This document shows, in pieces, positions 10,221 through 17,798 of a stretch of DNA of 64,000 nucleotides. Position numbers and translations under genes: made by a program. The DNA comes from Bosea sp. ANAM02. Lineage in GTDB: Bacteria; Pseudomonadota; Alphaproteobacteria; Rhizobiales; Beijerinckiaceae. The notes beneath the pieces were generated by a model, which worked only from the letters and a program-made list of their open reading frames with translations, ran no database searches and was not told the DNA's origin. Every line of letters begins with the position of its first letter. The first letter of the stretch is position 1. Where the stretch lies: positions 3,376,001-3,440,000 of the forward strand of contig NZ_AP022848.1 in assembly GCF_011764485.1 (NCBI RefSeq), written 5' to 3'.

Positions 10221-10325
10221 CCACCCTCCAAGCAACCCCCGCCACGCTTCAAATCATGCCCATGCCCGCCGCCATCATAGGGAGCCGACAGGCATGCGCA
10301 ATGCTCAAGGACTCGACCGATCGTT

Positions 10326-11081
10326 CTAACGAAGCGTTAAGGTCACCGTCGCGAGCGGCGAAAGCCGCGTCACGATCTCGCCCTTTCCGGGCGAGAGCAC
10401 GCCGCCGCAGAGGCTGCCCGTGGTCACGATCTGGCCGGCCTTCAGGCTGCCGAGATCGTTGCTCTTGCGGTTCGCCCAGGCGAGGAAGGGGGTCATCGGA
10501 TCGCCGTTCCCGTGCACCGCCGGCTGGTCGTAGATCGTCACGCCATTGAGCGAGATGAAACAGCCGAAGCTGGTAGGATCGTCCAGCACCGCGATATCGA
10601 GTTCGGGGCCGATCACGTAGCCGCCATGCCCCATCGCATCGGCGAGCCAGAGCGGGAATGCGACATTGCCGGACCAGTTGGCGAGGCGGCTCTCGACGAT
10701 CTCGATGCCGAGATAGGCCTTGTCGCAGCAGGCGAGCAATTCCGCGCGCGACCACGGCTGGCCCGGCCGGAACGGCACGTCGCGCGCAAGGCGCAGCGCG
10801 ATCTCGATCTCGACGCGCAGCTCCGCGCCGATCGCGCCTTCGTAGACATCGCCAGGCGCCAGATAGGGGCCGGGCATCAGGCCGGCGACGGCCGTGCCGT
10901 CCTCGGCGATGCCGACCTTCCAACCGGCTTCGGGGAGATCGAGCGCCTTGCCCACCGCGGCCTGGGCGCGGAGGCCCTCGCTCAGCGTCGCTGGCACCGG
11001 CAGGCTTGCGATCTCAGCCAGCGAACGCTCGCGGCGGGCTTTCACCAGCGCATCGCTGATGGTCTCGACGGTGGTCGGCAT
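10326..11081 (-). CDS. 2-keto-4-pentenoate hydratase-like protein (FAH superfamily)
   Basis: 251 residues. The sequence shows the MhpD/2-oxopent-4-enoate hydratase layout: an N-terminal helix rich in Arg, W-K-V-G-I near residue 53, PGPYL, the acidic metal-binding cluster E-x-E-x-A (VEIEIALRL), and a C-terminal GSLCGGVLSPGKG loop. The family hydrates 2-hydroxypenta-2,4-dienoates in meta-cleavage pathways, or decarboxylates and hydrolyses related keto acids. No other aromatic-degradation gene is nearby, so the substrate is unknown. The start is the ATG of MPTTVE with AGAGGAAG upstream; an earlier in-frame start is unsupported. It is transcribed away from the DUF4142 gene. Confidence 0.82.
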   Translation of the reverse strand: MPTTVETISDALVKARRERSLAEIASLPVPATLSEGLRAQAAVGKALDLPEAGWKVGIAEDGTAVAGLMPGPYLAPGDVYEGAIGAELRVEIEIALRLARDVPFRPGQPWSRAELLACCDKAYLGIEIVESRLANWSGNVAFPLWLADAMGHGGYVIGPELDIAVLDDPTSFGCFISLNGVTIYDQPAVHGNGDPMTPFLAWANRKSNDLGSLKAGQIVTTGSLCGGVLSPGKGEIVTRLSPLATVTLTLR

Positions 11082-11220
11082 GGGGCTTCCTCTGCATCCG
11101 GGCGGCAAGCGTAGCCCGCACCTGCTACCGCAGTGGGCGGGGTGCGACAAGGCGAGCCGATGCAGCGGGGGCGGGCGTCGATGCCATGGAACCTGGCCGC
11201 CCCTTCGCCGTTCCCGAAGC

Positions 11221-11742
11221 ATGAACCAGATCTTTCACCCGACGCGGCGGGCGCTTCTGCACGGGCTCGCCGTCGCTGTCCTGACCGCCTCCGCCGCTCA
11301 TGCCCAAGCGCCGATTCCAGCGAAGGATTTCGTGCAGCAGACGGCGGTCGCGCAGATGTTCGGCATCGAGTCGGCGACATTGGCGCTGCATAAAAGCCAT
11401 TCGCCTGCCATCAAGGATTTCGCGCATGCGCTCGCCAGCGAGCAAGGCGCGGTGACGAGCGGCCTGCGCCGGATCGTCGCCACGCGATCGGACATCGCCT
11501 TGCCCGACCGACCGGACGGGCGCCATCTCGACCTGCTGCGCGATCTCACCGACAAGCAGGGCACCGCCTTCGACAAGGCCTATGTCGAGGCCCAGCGTGC
11601 CACGCATCGGAACGCCGCCCGACTGATGGAACGCTATGCCAGCGAGGGCGACGATGCCGAATTGAAAAGCTTCGCGGCGCAATCGCTGCCGGTGTTCCGC
11701 GAGCTCGAACGCAAGTCGCAGGAGTTGGCGGTCACTCCGTAA
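11221..11742 (+). CDS. DUF4142 periplasmic protein
   Basis: 173 residues. It opens with a positively charged N-terminus and a hydrophobic signal (residues 1-27, cleavage after A-H-A). Then comes a helical DUF4142 domain with the family pattern: D-F-x-x-x-A at the start, S-x-x-x-I-K-D-F-A near the middle, H-x-x-x-x-x-x-x-x-x-YA, and a P-x-x-x-x-x-L-E end. DUF4142 is a ferritin-like all-helical fold found in envelope and stress proteins of Proteobacteria; its biochemical role is not established. The ATG is the first start after the divergent FAH-family gene, and its ribosome binding site is weak. Confidence 0.85.
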   Translation: MNQIFHPTRRALLHGLAVAVLTASAAHAQAPIPAKDFVQQTAVAQMFGIESATLALHKSHSPAIKDFAHALASEQGAVTSGLRRIVATRSDIALPDRPDGRHLDLLRDLTDKQGTAFDKAYVEAQRATHRNAARLMERYASEGDDAELKSFAAQSLPVFRELERKSQELAVTP

Positions 11743-11773
11743 GGTCGGGGGAGATGAGGCGCCGGAACCTACC

Positions 11774-11924
11774 CCGTCATTCCGGGGCTGGCCGCAGGCC
11801 TGAGCCCGGAATCCAGAACCGATGCCGTTCCTCGTTTGATCACCGACCCAACCGCGCTCTTGCTGGAGAGCGGCATCGGCTCTGGATTCCGGGCTCTTCG
11901 CTCCGCTACGCCCCGGAATGACGG
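11774..11924. repeat. Long intergenic inverted repeat (GTCATTCCGGG family)
   Basis: The outer arms are a perfect 15-bp inverted repeat (CCGTCATTCCGGGGC and its complement). A second nested pair beginning GAGCCCGGAATCC pairs with the GGATTCCGGGCTC side. The whole block can fold into one long cruciform-like structure. It lies between two convergent genes, so it may also stop transcription from both sides. Related copies occur near 16.8, 41.2, 43.3 and 53.1 kb. Confidence 0.85.
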
Positions 11925-11945
11925 CGGTGGTTCCCGTGGATATCG

Positions 11946-13211
11946 TCAGCCCTTCGAGCGCCCTTCCGCCTCGCGCTCGTAGACGGCAAGGAAAGCCTTG
12001 CCCATCAACGAGCTCTCGCCGTCGATCAGCTTGCGCAGCGTCGCGGCGCGGATGGCCTGGAGTTCGGGATCGTCGGGCACGGCAGCGGCCGCGAGCTCGG
12101 CCAGGGCCACGGCGAGTCGGTTCTGCCCCCGTCCTGCCAAGGCTTCGGCCCGCTCGGCCAATTTGCGGGCACCACCGGCGAGAGCGGCGAGTTCGGCAGC
12201 CAGCTCGGCGGTCCGGGCGGGCTTCAGATGGGCTGCATTGCCGTCGAACCAGCCGGCATTGAGATGATAGATGCTGCGGACGAGGAATTCGGGATCGTCG
12301 TATTTCGGCAGGAGATACGGCTTGGCGAGATAGTTCGCGGGCACCCTGACCCTGCTCAAGACGTCTTCGAGCGTCGCGCCGGCATTCATCAACGCAAGCG
12401 TCTCACGGACGAGATGCTCCAACGCCTCGGCGCCGTCGCTCAGCATCCGCGCGACACGCTCCCGCCCGAACACGACCGGGCCATGGCCGGGGATGAGCGT
12501 TTCCGGCCTGAGCGCCTCCATCCGCCGCAGTGCTTCCGCCCATTCGGCCGCATAGCGCTGGACCTTGCGCGGGTTGCCGGCATTCGGAAATACCCAGATC
12601 ACGAAATCGCCGCTCGCCAGCACGCGCCGTTGCGGCAGCCAGACGAAAGTCGCGTCGTCGGTCTCGCCGCGGCCGTGGAAGAGTTCGAGCCGCTCCCCGC
12701 CGATCGCGAGCGACAGGGTATCGTCATAGACCTCGTCCGGGCGGCGCTGGCCGATCGGGTAGACATAGCCAGGCATGTTGAACTGCTGGCTCTGCACGAG
12801 GCTGTTGAAGCCCTGCGAGTCGACATAGCGCTGCATGCGCCGGGCGACATTGCGATGGGCGACGATGCGCGGGCGCGGCCATCCGCGACCATCCGCCTCC
12901 TCGTCGATCACCTTGATGCCGCTGGTATGGTCGATATGGCCATGGGTGAAGATCACCGTATGGATCGGGCCGTCGTCCCAGGAACGGATGACGTCGAGCG
13001 TCCGCCTCGCGGTATCAGGCTTGGCCGTGTCGATCAGGACGAGACCCTCGCTCGTGCGGATCGCCGTGACGCTGCCGCAGAAATAGGTGGTGTGGACGGT
13101 GATGATGTCGTCATCCACCTGCGTGATCGCGCCGTGCGAGACCGAGGCGGTCCATTCCTCCATCGCAGCGGACCCCTCCCAGAGACGCTCGAACAACGGG
13201 TTCTGTGTCAT
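11946..13211 (-). CDS. MBL-fold metallo-hydrolase, alkyl/aryl-sulfatase-like
   Basis: 421 residues. The metallo-beta-lactamase signature H-x-H-x-D-H is complete (H90, H92, D94, H95 in FTHGHIDHTS). Further metal ligands are in the FHGRGETDD and IPGHGPVVFG segments. After about residue 270 comes a helical part (FLVRSIYHLNAGWFDGN), typical of the dimerisation domain of alkyl sulfatases such as SdsA1 and YjcS. The protein is shorter than SdsA1 and has no signal peptide, so it is a cytoplasmic relative with unknown substrate. GGAGGA precedes the ATG by 6 bases. An open frame continues upstream for hundreds of bases but has no coding features. Confidence 0.85.
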   Translation of the reverse strand: MTQNPLFERLWEGSAAMEEWTASVSHGAITQVDDDIITVHTTYFCGSVTAIRTSEGLVLIDTAKPDTARRTLDVIRSWDDGPIHTVIFTHGHIDHTSGIKVIDEEADGRGWPRPRIVAHRNVARRMQRYVDSQGFNSLVQSQQFNMPGYVYPIGQRRPDEVYDDTLSLAIGGERLELFHGRGETDDATFVWLPQRRVLASGDFVIWVFPNAGNPRKVQRYAAEWAEALRRMEALRPETLIPGHGPVVFGRERVARMLSDGAEALEHLVRETLALMNAGATLEDVLSRVRVPANYLAKPYLLPKYDDPEFLVRSIYHLNAGWFDGNAAHLKPARTAELAAELAALAGGARKLAERAEALAGRGQNRLAVALAELAAAAVPDDPELQAIRAATLRKLIDGESSLMGKAFLAVYEREAEGRSKG

Positions 13212-13472
13212 GCGGCATCCTCCGGCAAAGCCGACCCTGTCTAGCACCAACGGACGGGGACGACAGGCCAGCCTGTCCGCCTGCTGACAGCAGACGTCAG
13301 CGGCTCGAATATCTCGACCGATCTGCGTGTGCCGGATCGCGCTTGCAGAGGGCAGCGCCAATCGGGCCGTGATCGGAGTCTGTCTCAGTACCACGGTTGC
13401 GCCATTCGGCTTTGACAGCGCCCTCCTCTCCTGTCGGGATAGCATCGAACGACAAGACCGGAGCCTCCCACC

Positions 13473-14597
13473 ATGAAGATTCGCGCCGCCGTCCTGAATG
13501 CCAGCCCGGTTGCGGCGCCCTATGCGCAGAGCCGCCCGCTGCGGATCGAGGAGCTCGACCTCGCCCCGCCCGGCCGCGACGAGGTGCTGGTCCGGGTCCG
13601 CGCCGCCGGCCTGTGCCATTCCGATCTCTCCGTGATCGACGGCAACCGCCCGCGCCCGGTGCCGATGGTGCTCGGCCACGAGGCCGCAGGCGAAGTGGTC
13701 GAGACCGGCGAAGGGGTCGATGACCTCAAGCCCGGCGATCGCGTCGTGATGGTCTTCGTGCCGTCCTGCGGGCATTGCGCGCCCTGCGCCGAGGGGCGCC
13801 CTGCCCTCTGCGAGCCCGGCAATGCCGCCAACGGGCGCGGCGAGATGCTCGGCGGCGGACGTCGGCTCTCGACGCATGGCCGGCCGGTGCATCACCATAT
13901 CGGCGTCTCGGCCTTCGCCGAGCATGCGGTGATCTCGCGCCGCTCATTGGTCAAGATCGAGGCCGACATCCCGCATGAGATCGCGGCCCTGTTCGGCTGC
14001 GCCGTGCTGACCGGCGTCGGCGCCGCCGTGAACACGGCGCGGATCAAGGCCGGCGAGACGGTCGCGGTGGTCGGTCTCGGTGGCGTCGGGCTCTCGGCCC
14101 TGCTCGGCGCCATCGCCTGCGGCGCCTCGCGCGTCATCGCCGTCGATCTCGCGCAGGACAAGCTCGATCTCGCGCTGGCGCTCGGCGCGACCGATGCTTT
14201 CAGGGCCGATGCTCCGGATGCGGTCGAGGCGATCAGGCAGGCGACCAAGGGTGGCGTCGACCACGGGCTGGAGATGGCCGGCTCAGTCAAGGCGCTCGAC
14301 CTCGCCTACCAGATCACGCGGCGCGGCGGTACGACGACGACGGCCGGCCTCGCCAATCCCGCCCATACGCTGTCGCTCTCGCCGGTGAGACTCGTCGCGG
14401 AGGAGCGGACTCTGAAGGGGTCTTACGTGGGCTCCTGCGTGCCTTCGCGCGACATCCCGCGCTTCATCGAGCTCTACCAGCGCGGGCGGCTGGCCGTCGA
14501 CAAGCTCTGGACCAGTTCGGGCAGCCTCGACGAGATCAACGAGGGCTTCGACGCACTGCACGAAGGCCGCACGATCCGCCACATCGTCAGGATGTGA
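13473..14597 (+). CDS. Zinc-dependent alcohol dehydrogenase (MDR superfamily)
   Basis: 374 residues. Catalytic zinc ligands are visible: C48 in AAGLCHSD, H69-E70 in LGHEAAG, and a cysteine in FGCAVLTGVGA. Four structural-zinc cysteines (C99, C102, C105, C113) lie in the CGHCAPC region. The Rossmann motif is VVGLGGVGLSAL, followed by an acidic end (IAVDLAQDKL) indicating NAD preference. The layout resembles class III/aryl-alcohol type dehydrogenases. Substrate is not predictable. It is monocistronic, divergent from the MBL hydrolase gene across about 260 bases. Confidence 0.88.
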   Translation: MKIRAAVLNASPVAAPYAQSRPLRIEELDLAPPGRDEVLVRVRAAGLCHSDLSVIDGNRPRPVPMVLGHEAAGEVVETGEGVDDLKPGDRVVMVFVPSCGHCAPCAEGRPALCEPGNAANGRGEMLGGGRRLSTHGRPVHHHIGVSAFAEHAVISRRSLVKIEADIPHEIAALFGCAVLTGVGAAVNTARIKAGETVAVVGLGGVGLSALLGAIACGASRVIAVDLAQDKLDLALALGATDAFRADAPDAVEAIRQATKGGVDHGLEMAGSVKALDLAYQITRRGGTTTTAGLANPAHTLSLSPVRLVAEERTLKGSYVGSCVPSRDIPRFIELYQRGRLAVDKLWTSSGSLDEINEGFDALHEGRTIRHIVRM

Positions 14598-14808
14598 GGC
14601 GAGCAGCGGTCAGGCTGGAGCGGCTATTCTTTCAACGCTGTATCAAAGACATAGCGCCCGCTCGTGACATCTTGATTCAAGTTGCGCGTGCCTTGCGGGC
14701 GCCACGCTCCAGCTTATCGAGACACCACATCGCGTACCGATCGGCCGCCCGGATTTGACTTGGTCGCGCCCGAACGCTCTTCCTCTCCCGCCTATCGAGA
14801 GAATGCCG

Positions 14809-15954
14809 ATGTCGAATGCGCTGGAAGGTATCGTCGTGGTCGCGCTGGAGCAGGCGGTAGCCGCGCCGGTCGCGAGTTGCAAGCTCGCCGATGCCGGCGC
14901 GCGCGTCATCAAGCTGGAGCGGCCGGAAGGCGACTTCGCGCGCGGCTATGACGGATTCGCCAAGGGCCAGTCCTCTTATTTCGTCTGGATCAACCGGGGC
15001 AAGGAATCCTGCCGGGTCGACCTGCGCCAGCCGGGCGACCTCGCGCTGGTCGAGGCGATGGTCGCGTCGGCCGACATCTTCATCCAGAACCTCGCGCCGG
15101 GCGCTGCCGACCGCCTCGGGCTCGGCAGCGCGACTCTCCGGCAGCGCCATCCGCGCCTCATCACCTGCGACATCTCCGGCTATGCGCCGGGCACGCCGCA
15201 CGAGCGGCGCAAGGCCTATGACCTGCTGATCCAGGCGGAATCGGGCCTCTCCGCCATCACCGGAACGCCTGAATCCGGTCCCTCACGCATCGGCGTCTCG
15301 ATCGCCGATATCGCCACGGGACAGGCGGCCTATGCCGCGATCCTCGAAGCGCTCCTGAAGCGGGCGCGCACCGGCGCGGGCTCGGCGATCGCGCTCTCGC
15401 TGTTCGATACGCTCGCCGAATTGATGAACGTGCCCTATATCACGCGCCGCTATGGCGGGATCGAGCCGGCGCGGGTCGGGCTCGCCCATCCCTCGATCGC
15501 GCCCTATGGCGTGTTCTCGCTCGCCGATGGCGAGGTCCTGGTCTCGATCCAGAGCGAGCGGGAATGGCAGGTCTTCGCCCGCGACGTGCTGGAAAGCCCG
15601 GAACTGGCCCGCGATCCGCGCTTCGCCTCCAATGTGCTGCGGGTCAAGGCGCGCGTCCTGCTCGATGGCGAGGTGCAGGCGCGGCTCGGCCGGCGGCGCT
15701 TCGCCGATGTCACTGCGGCGCTCGACCGCCATGCGATCGCCTATGGCACGGTTTCCAGCGTGGGCGGATTGATCGACCATCCGGCGGCGACCGCCCTGCC
15801 CGTCCCGACACCGAACGGGCCGGTCGAGGTGCTCGTGCCATCGGCGATCGTCGACGGCCAGCGCGTCACGATGCGGCCGGTGCCGTCGCTCGGGCAGCAT
15901 GACGCGGCGCTGCGTACCGAATTCGCCCGCCAGACCGAGGAAAGCCCGTCATGA
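14809..15954 (+). CDS. Family III (CaiB/BaiF) CoA-transferase
   Basis: 381 residues. Family features are the N-terminal GIVVVALEQAVAAPVASC segment, A-x-V-I-K-L-E-R-P-x-G-D-F-A-R, and AYDLLIQAESGL. Asp138 in that last motif matches the Asp that carries the CoA-thioester-forming acyl anhydride in formyl-CoA transferase. Family III enzymes move CoA between carboxylic acids. Two ATGs lie six bases apart; the second (MSNALEG) has better spacing from GAGAG. The stop overlaps the next ATG (ATGA), coupling it to a MaoC/HTD2-type hydratase. This suggests the pair activates and hydrates an unsaturated dicarboxylate such as mesaconate or itaconate, which is inference from gene pairing. Confidence 0.85.
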   Translation: MSNALEGIVVVALEQAVAAPVASCKLADAGARVIKLERPEGDFARGYDGFAKGQSSYFVWINRGKESCRVDLRQPGDLALVEAMVASADIFIQNLAPGAADRLGLGSATLRQRHPRLITCDISGYAPGTPHERRKAYDLLIQAESGLSAITGTPESGPSRIGVSIADIATGQAAYAAILEALLKRARTGAGSAIALSLFDTLAELMNVPYITRRYGGIEPARVGLAHPSIAPYGVFSLADGEVLVSIQSEREWQVFARDVLESPELARDPRFASNVLRVKARVLLDGEVQARLGRRRFADVTAALDRHAIAYGTVSSVGGLIDHPAATALPVPTPNGPVEVLVPSAIVDGQRVTMRPVPSLGQHDAALRTEFARQTEESPS

Positions 15955-16820
15955 GCATCGATATCGCCCGACTCAAGAGCTGGACCGGCAAGACTGAGGA
16001 AGCGGAGGACGTGGTCACGCCACGTCTGGTGCAGAGCTTCACCGCCAGCTTCGGCCGTCACCTCGCGCCTCACGCGCCGGGGGAAGCGCCATTGGCGCTG
16101 CATTGGTGCCTGGCGCCGCCGATCTCGGATATCGGGGTTTGCGGGCCGGACGGGCATGCGGCGAAGGGCGCGTTCCTGCCGCCCGTGCCGCTGCCACGGC
16201 GGATGTGGGCCGGCGGGCGGATCGAGACGCTGGCGCCGCTGCGCGAGGGCGATCGCGTCACCAGGCAGTCCCGGATCGGCGACATCGCCTATAAGGAAGG
16301 CCGCAGCGGCCCGCTCTGCTTCGTCGCCGTCCATCATGACTATGTGACCGAGCGCGGCGTCGCGCTGCGCGAGCGGCACGACATCGTCTATCGCGAGGCG
16401 GCACAGCCCGGTACTTCCCCGGCCGGAGCGCCTGGGCCGGCCGCCGATGGCGAGCCGGCCGATCTCGTCTGGGAGGTCGAGGGCAGCCCGCTCTTGCTGT
16501 TCCGCTACTCGGCCCTGACCTTCAACGGCCATCGCATCCATTACGATGTCCCCTACGCGACGGGGACGGAGGGCTATGCGGGGCTCGTCGTGCACGGTCC
16601 GATCCAGGCGACACTGATCGCCAACATCATCGCGACAGTCACGGACGGCGCGCCGATCCGGCTCGACTACCGGGGCGTGAGCCCGCTCATAGCCGGGGAC
16701 ATCTTCCGGGTGAAGGCGAAGCGGCTGGCCGATGGCAGCGTGCGGGGCTGGACCGAGGGCGTCGACGGGCGCGTGCGCATGGAGGGGATCCACCGCCCCG
16801 CTGATTTATCTTCCTGCTGA
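15951..16820 (+). CDS. MaoC/HTD2-type acyl-CoA hydratase (mesaconyl-C4-CoA or itaconyl-CoA hydratase-like)
   Basis: 289 residues, translationally coupled to the CoA-transferase. It is a double hot-dog protein: N-terminal FAS1-like dehydratase half (residues ~1-140, with LPRRMWAGGRI) and C-terminal MaoC-like half (ALTFNGHRIHYD, then GLVVHGPIQATLIAN). This architecture is that of mesaconyl-C4-CoA hydratase of the 3-hydroxypropionate cycle and itaconyl-CoA hydratase (Ich). The N-H-R-I-H-Y-D motif carries the hydratase dyad. In known pathways such an enzyme forms citramalyl-CoA, which a lyase splits; no lyase is in the window. Substrate assignment is therefore tentative. Confidence 0.75.
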   Translation: MSIDIARLKSWTGKTEEAEDVVTPRLVQSFTASFGRHLAPHAPGEAPLALHWCLAPPISDIGVCGPDGHAAKGAFLPPVPLPRRMWAGGRIETLAPLREGDRVTRQSRIGDIAYKEGRSGPLCFVAVHHDYVTERGVALRERHDIVYREAAQPGTSPAGAPGPAADGEPADLVWEVEGSPLLLFRYSALTFNGHRIHYDVPYATGTEGYAGLVVHGPIQATLIANIIATVTDGAPIRLDYRGVSPLIAGDIFRVKAKRLADGSVRGWTEGVDGRVRMEGIHRPADLSSC

Positions 16821-16830
16821 TTTGTGCCGC

Positions 16831-16880
16831 CCTTTGTCATTCCGGGGCTTCGCACAGCGAAGAACCCGGAATGACAAAGG
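16831..16880. repeat. Perfect 16-bp hairpin between convergent genes
   Basis: CCTTTGTCATTCCGGG pairs perfectly with its complement at the right end. A smaller CTTCG/CGAAG stem sits inside the loop. It belongs to the GTCATTCCGGG family of intergenic palindromes and lies 10 bases after the hydratase stop and 19 bases before the GST stop. A bidirectional terminator role is likely. Confidence 0.85.
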
Positions 16881-16899
16881 CTGGGCTTGATTCGACGCC

Positions 16900-17526
16900 T
16901 CAAGCCGGCGCGACGAAGGGCTGGGATATCTCGCCGAAGACAGGCAGCGCTTCCAACCCTGCGGCATGGGCCGCGAGCGTCGGTATGGCAGCAGCATCGA
17001 CCAGTCCCGGATGCGCCTCGGTGATGAAGCGCAGCGCCACCGCCGCCGCGATATCGGCATGGCCCGGCGTCTCGCCAAACCAATAGATCGTGGTGCAGCC
17101 GGCGCGGTCGCGTTCGAGCGCGTCGAGTGCCGAGAGAATCTGGCCGCGGCAGCGTTCCGACCAGACCGCCGAGACCTGCTCGTGCAAGCGCAATTCATAG
17201 AACAGGCTGACCGCCTTCTCGGCCGCCCCCATCGCGAGCGCGACGATGGAGAGGGTCTGCCGCCGCAGCGGACCGCTGCGCGGGCAGAGCGCGCGCTCCG
17301 ACCCGGCGAGATCATCGAGCGCGTCGATCATGCCCGCGCTGTCGAACAGCACCTCGCCATCGTCGAGCACAAGGGTCGGCACCCGTATCAGCGGGTTGAA
17401 GGCGCGCACCTTCTCGCCATCGGCGAAGACCGACCAGGGCCGGTGCTCGAACGGGATACCGTAGAGCGCGAGCGTGATGCCGACGCGGCGGACGAAGGGC
17501 GAATCATACTGGCCGATCAGGATCAA
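16900..17526 (-). CDS. Glutathione S-transferase family protein (TTG start)
   Basis: 208 residues. The N-terminal thioredoxin fold is MILIGQYDSPFVRRVGITL, with S9 as the likely glutathione-activating residue and a cis-Pro in RVPTLVLDDGEVL followed by FDSAGMIDAL (the E/D-S motif that binds the gamma-glutamyl group). The C-terminal helical domain contains ETPGHADIAAAVAL, the N-capping box. I prefer the TTG start because GGAGA lies 6 bases upstream, and the nearby ATG is in another frame. It is divergent from the GGDEF-EAL gene. The substrate is unknown. Confidence 0.85.
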   Translation of the reverse strand: MILIGQYDSPFVRRVGITLALYGIPFEHRPWSVFADGEKVRAFNPLIRVPTLVLDDGEVLFDSAGMIDALDDLAGSERALCPRSGPLRRQTLSIVALAMGAAEKAVSLFYELRLHEQVSAVWSERCRGQILSALDALERDRAGCTTIYWFGETPGHADIAAAVALRFITEAHPGLVDAAAIPTLAAHAAGLEALPVFGEISQPFVAPA

Positions 17527-17798
17527 GGCGGTCTCCGTTCACCATCTTTCGAATGTCGGGCGGGCAAGCGATCTTCCCGCTGTCTCGGCCGCGCCGCCGG
17601 CCGGACTGAAGGCCCAGCCGGCCGGCGATGCCCCGGAAGGTTTAGCCAAGTACCGCCTCCGCGGCTGATCGTGCGAGATCCGTCCCGGTTGATAATTTGT
17701 CGGCGAAACCGTCGAAGCGACATACAGTTCTTTAATAGATTTTTAGCGAGAATAGCGGGTACGCCGAACGAAAAGCAGATTGAACGACGGGACGCCTG

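Noticed and set aside
11946..13925. Extension of the MBL hydrolase frame 238 codons upstream
   Set aside because: The upstream part overlaps the alcohol dehydrogenase gene on the other strand and has no family similarity. The ATG at 13211 has a good ribosome site.
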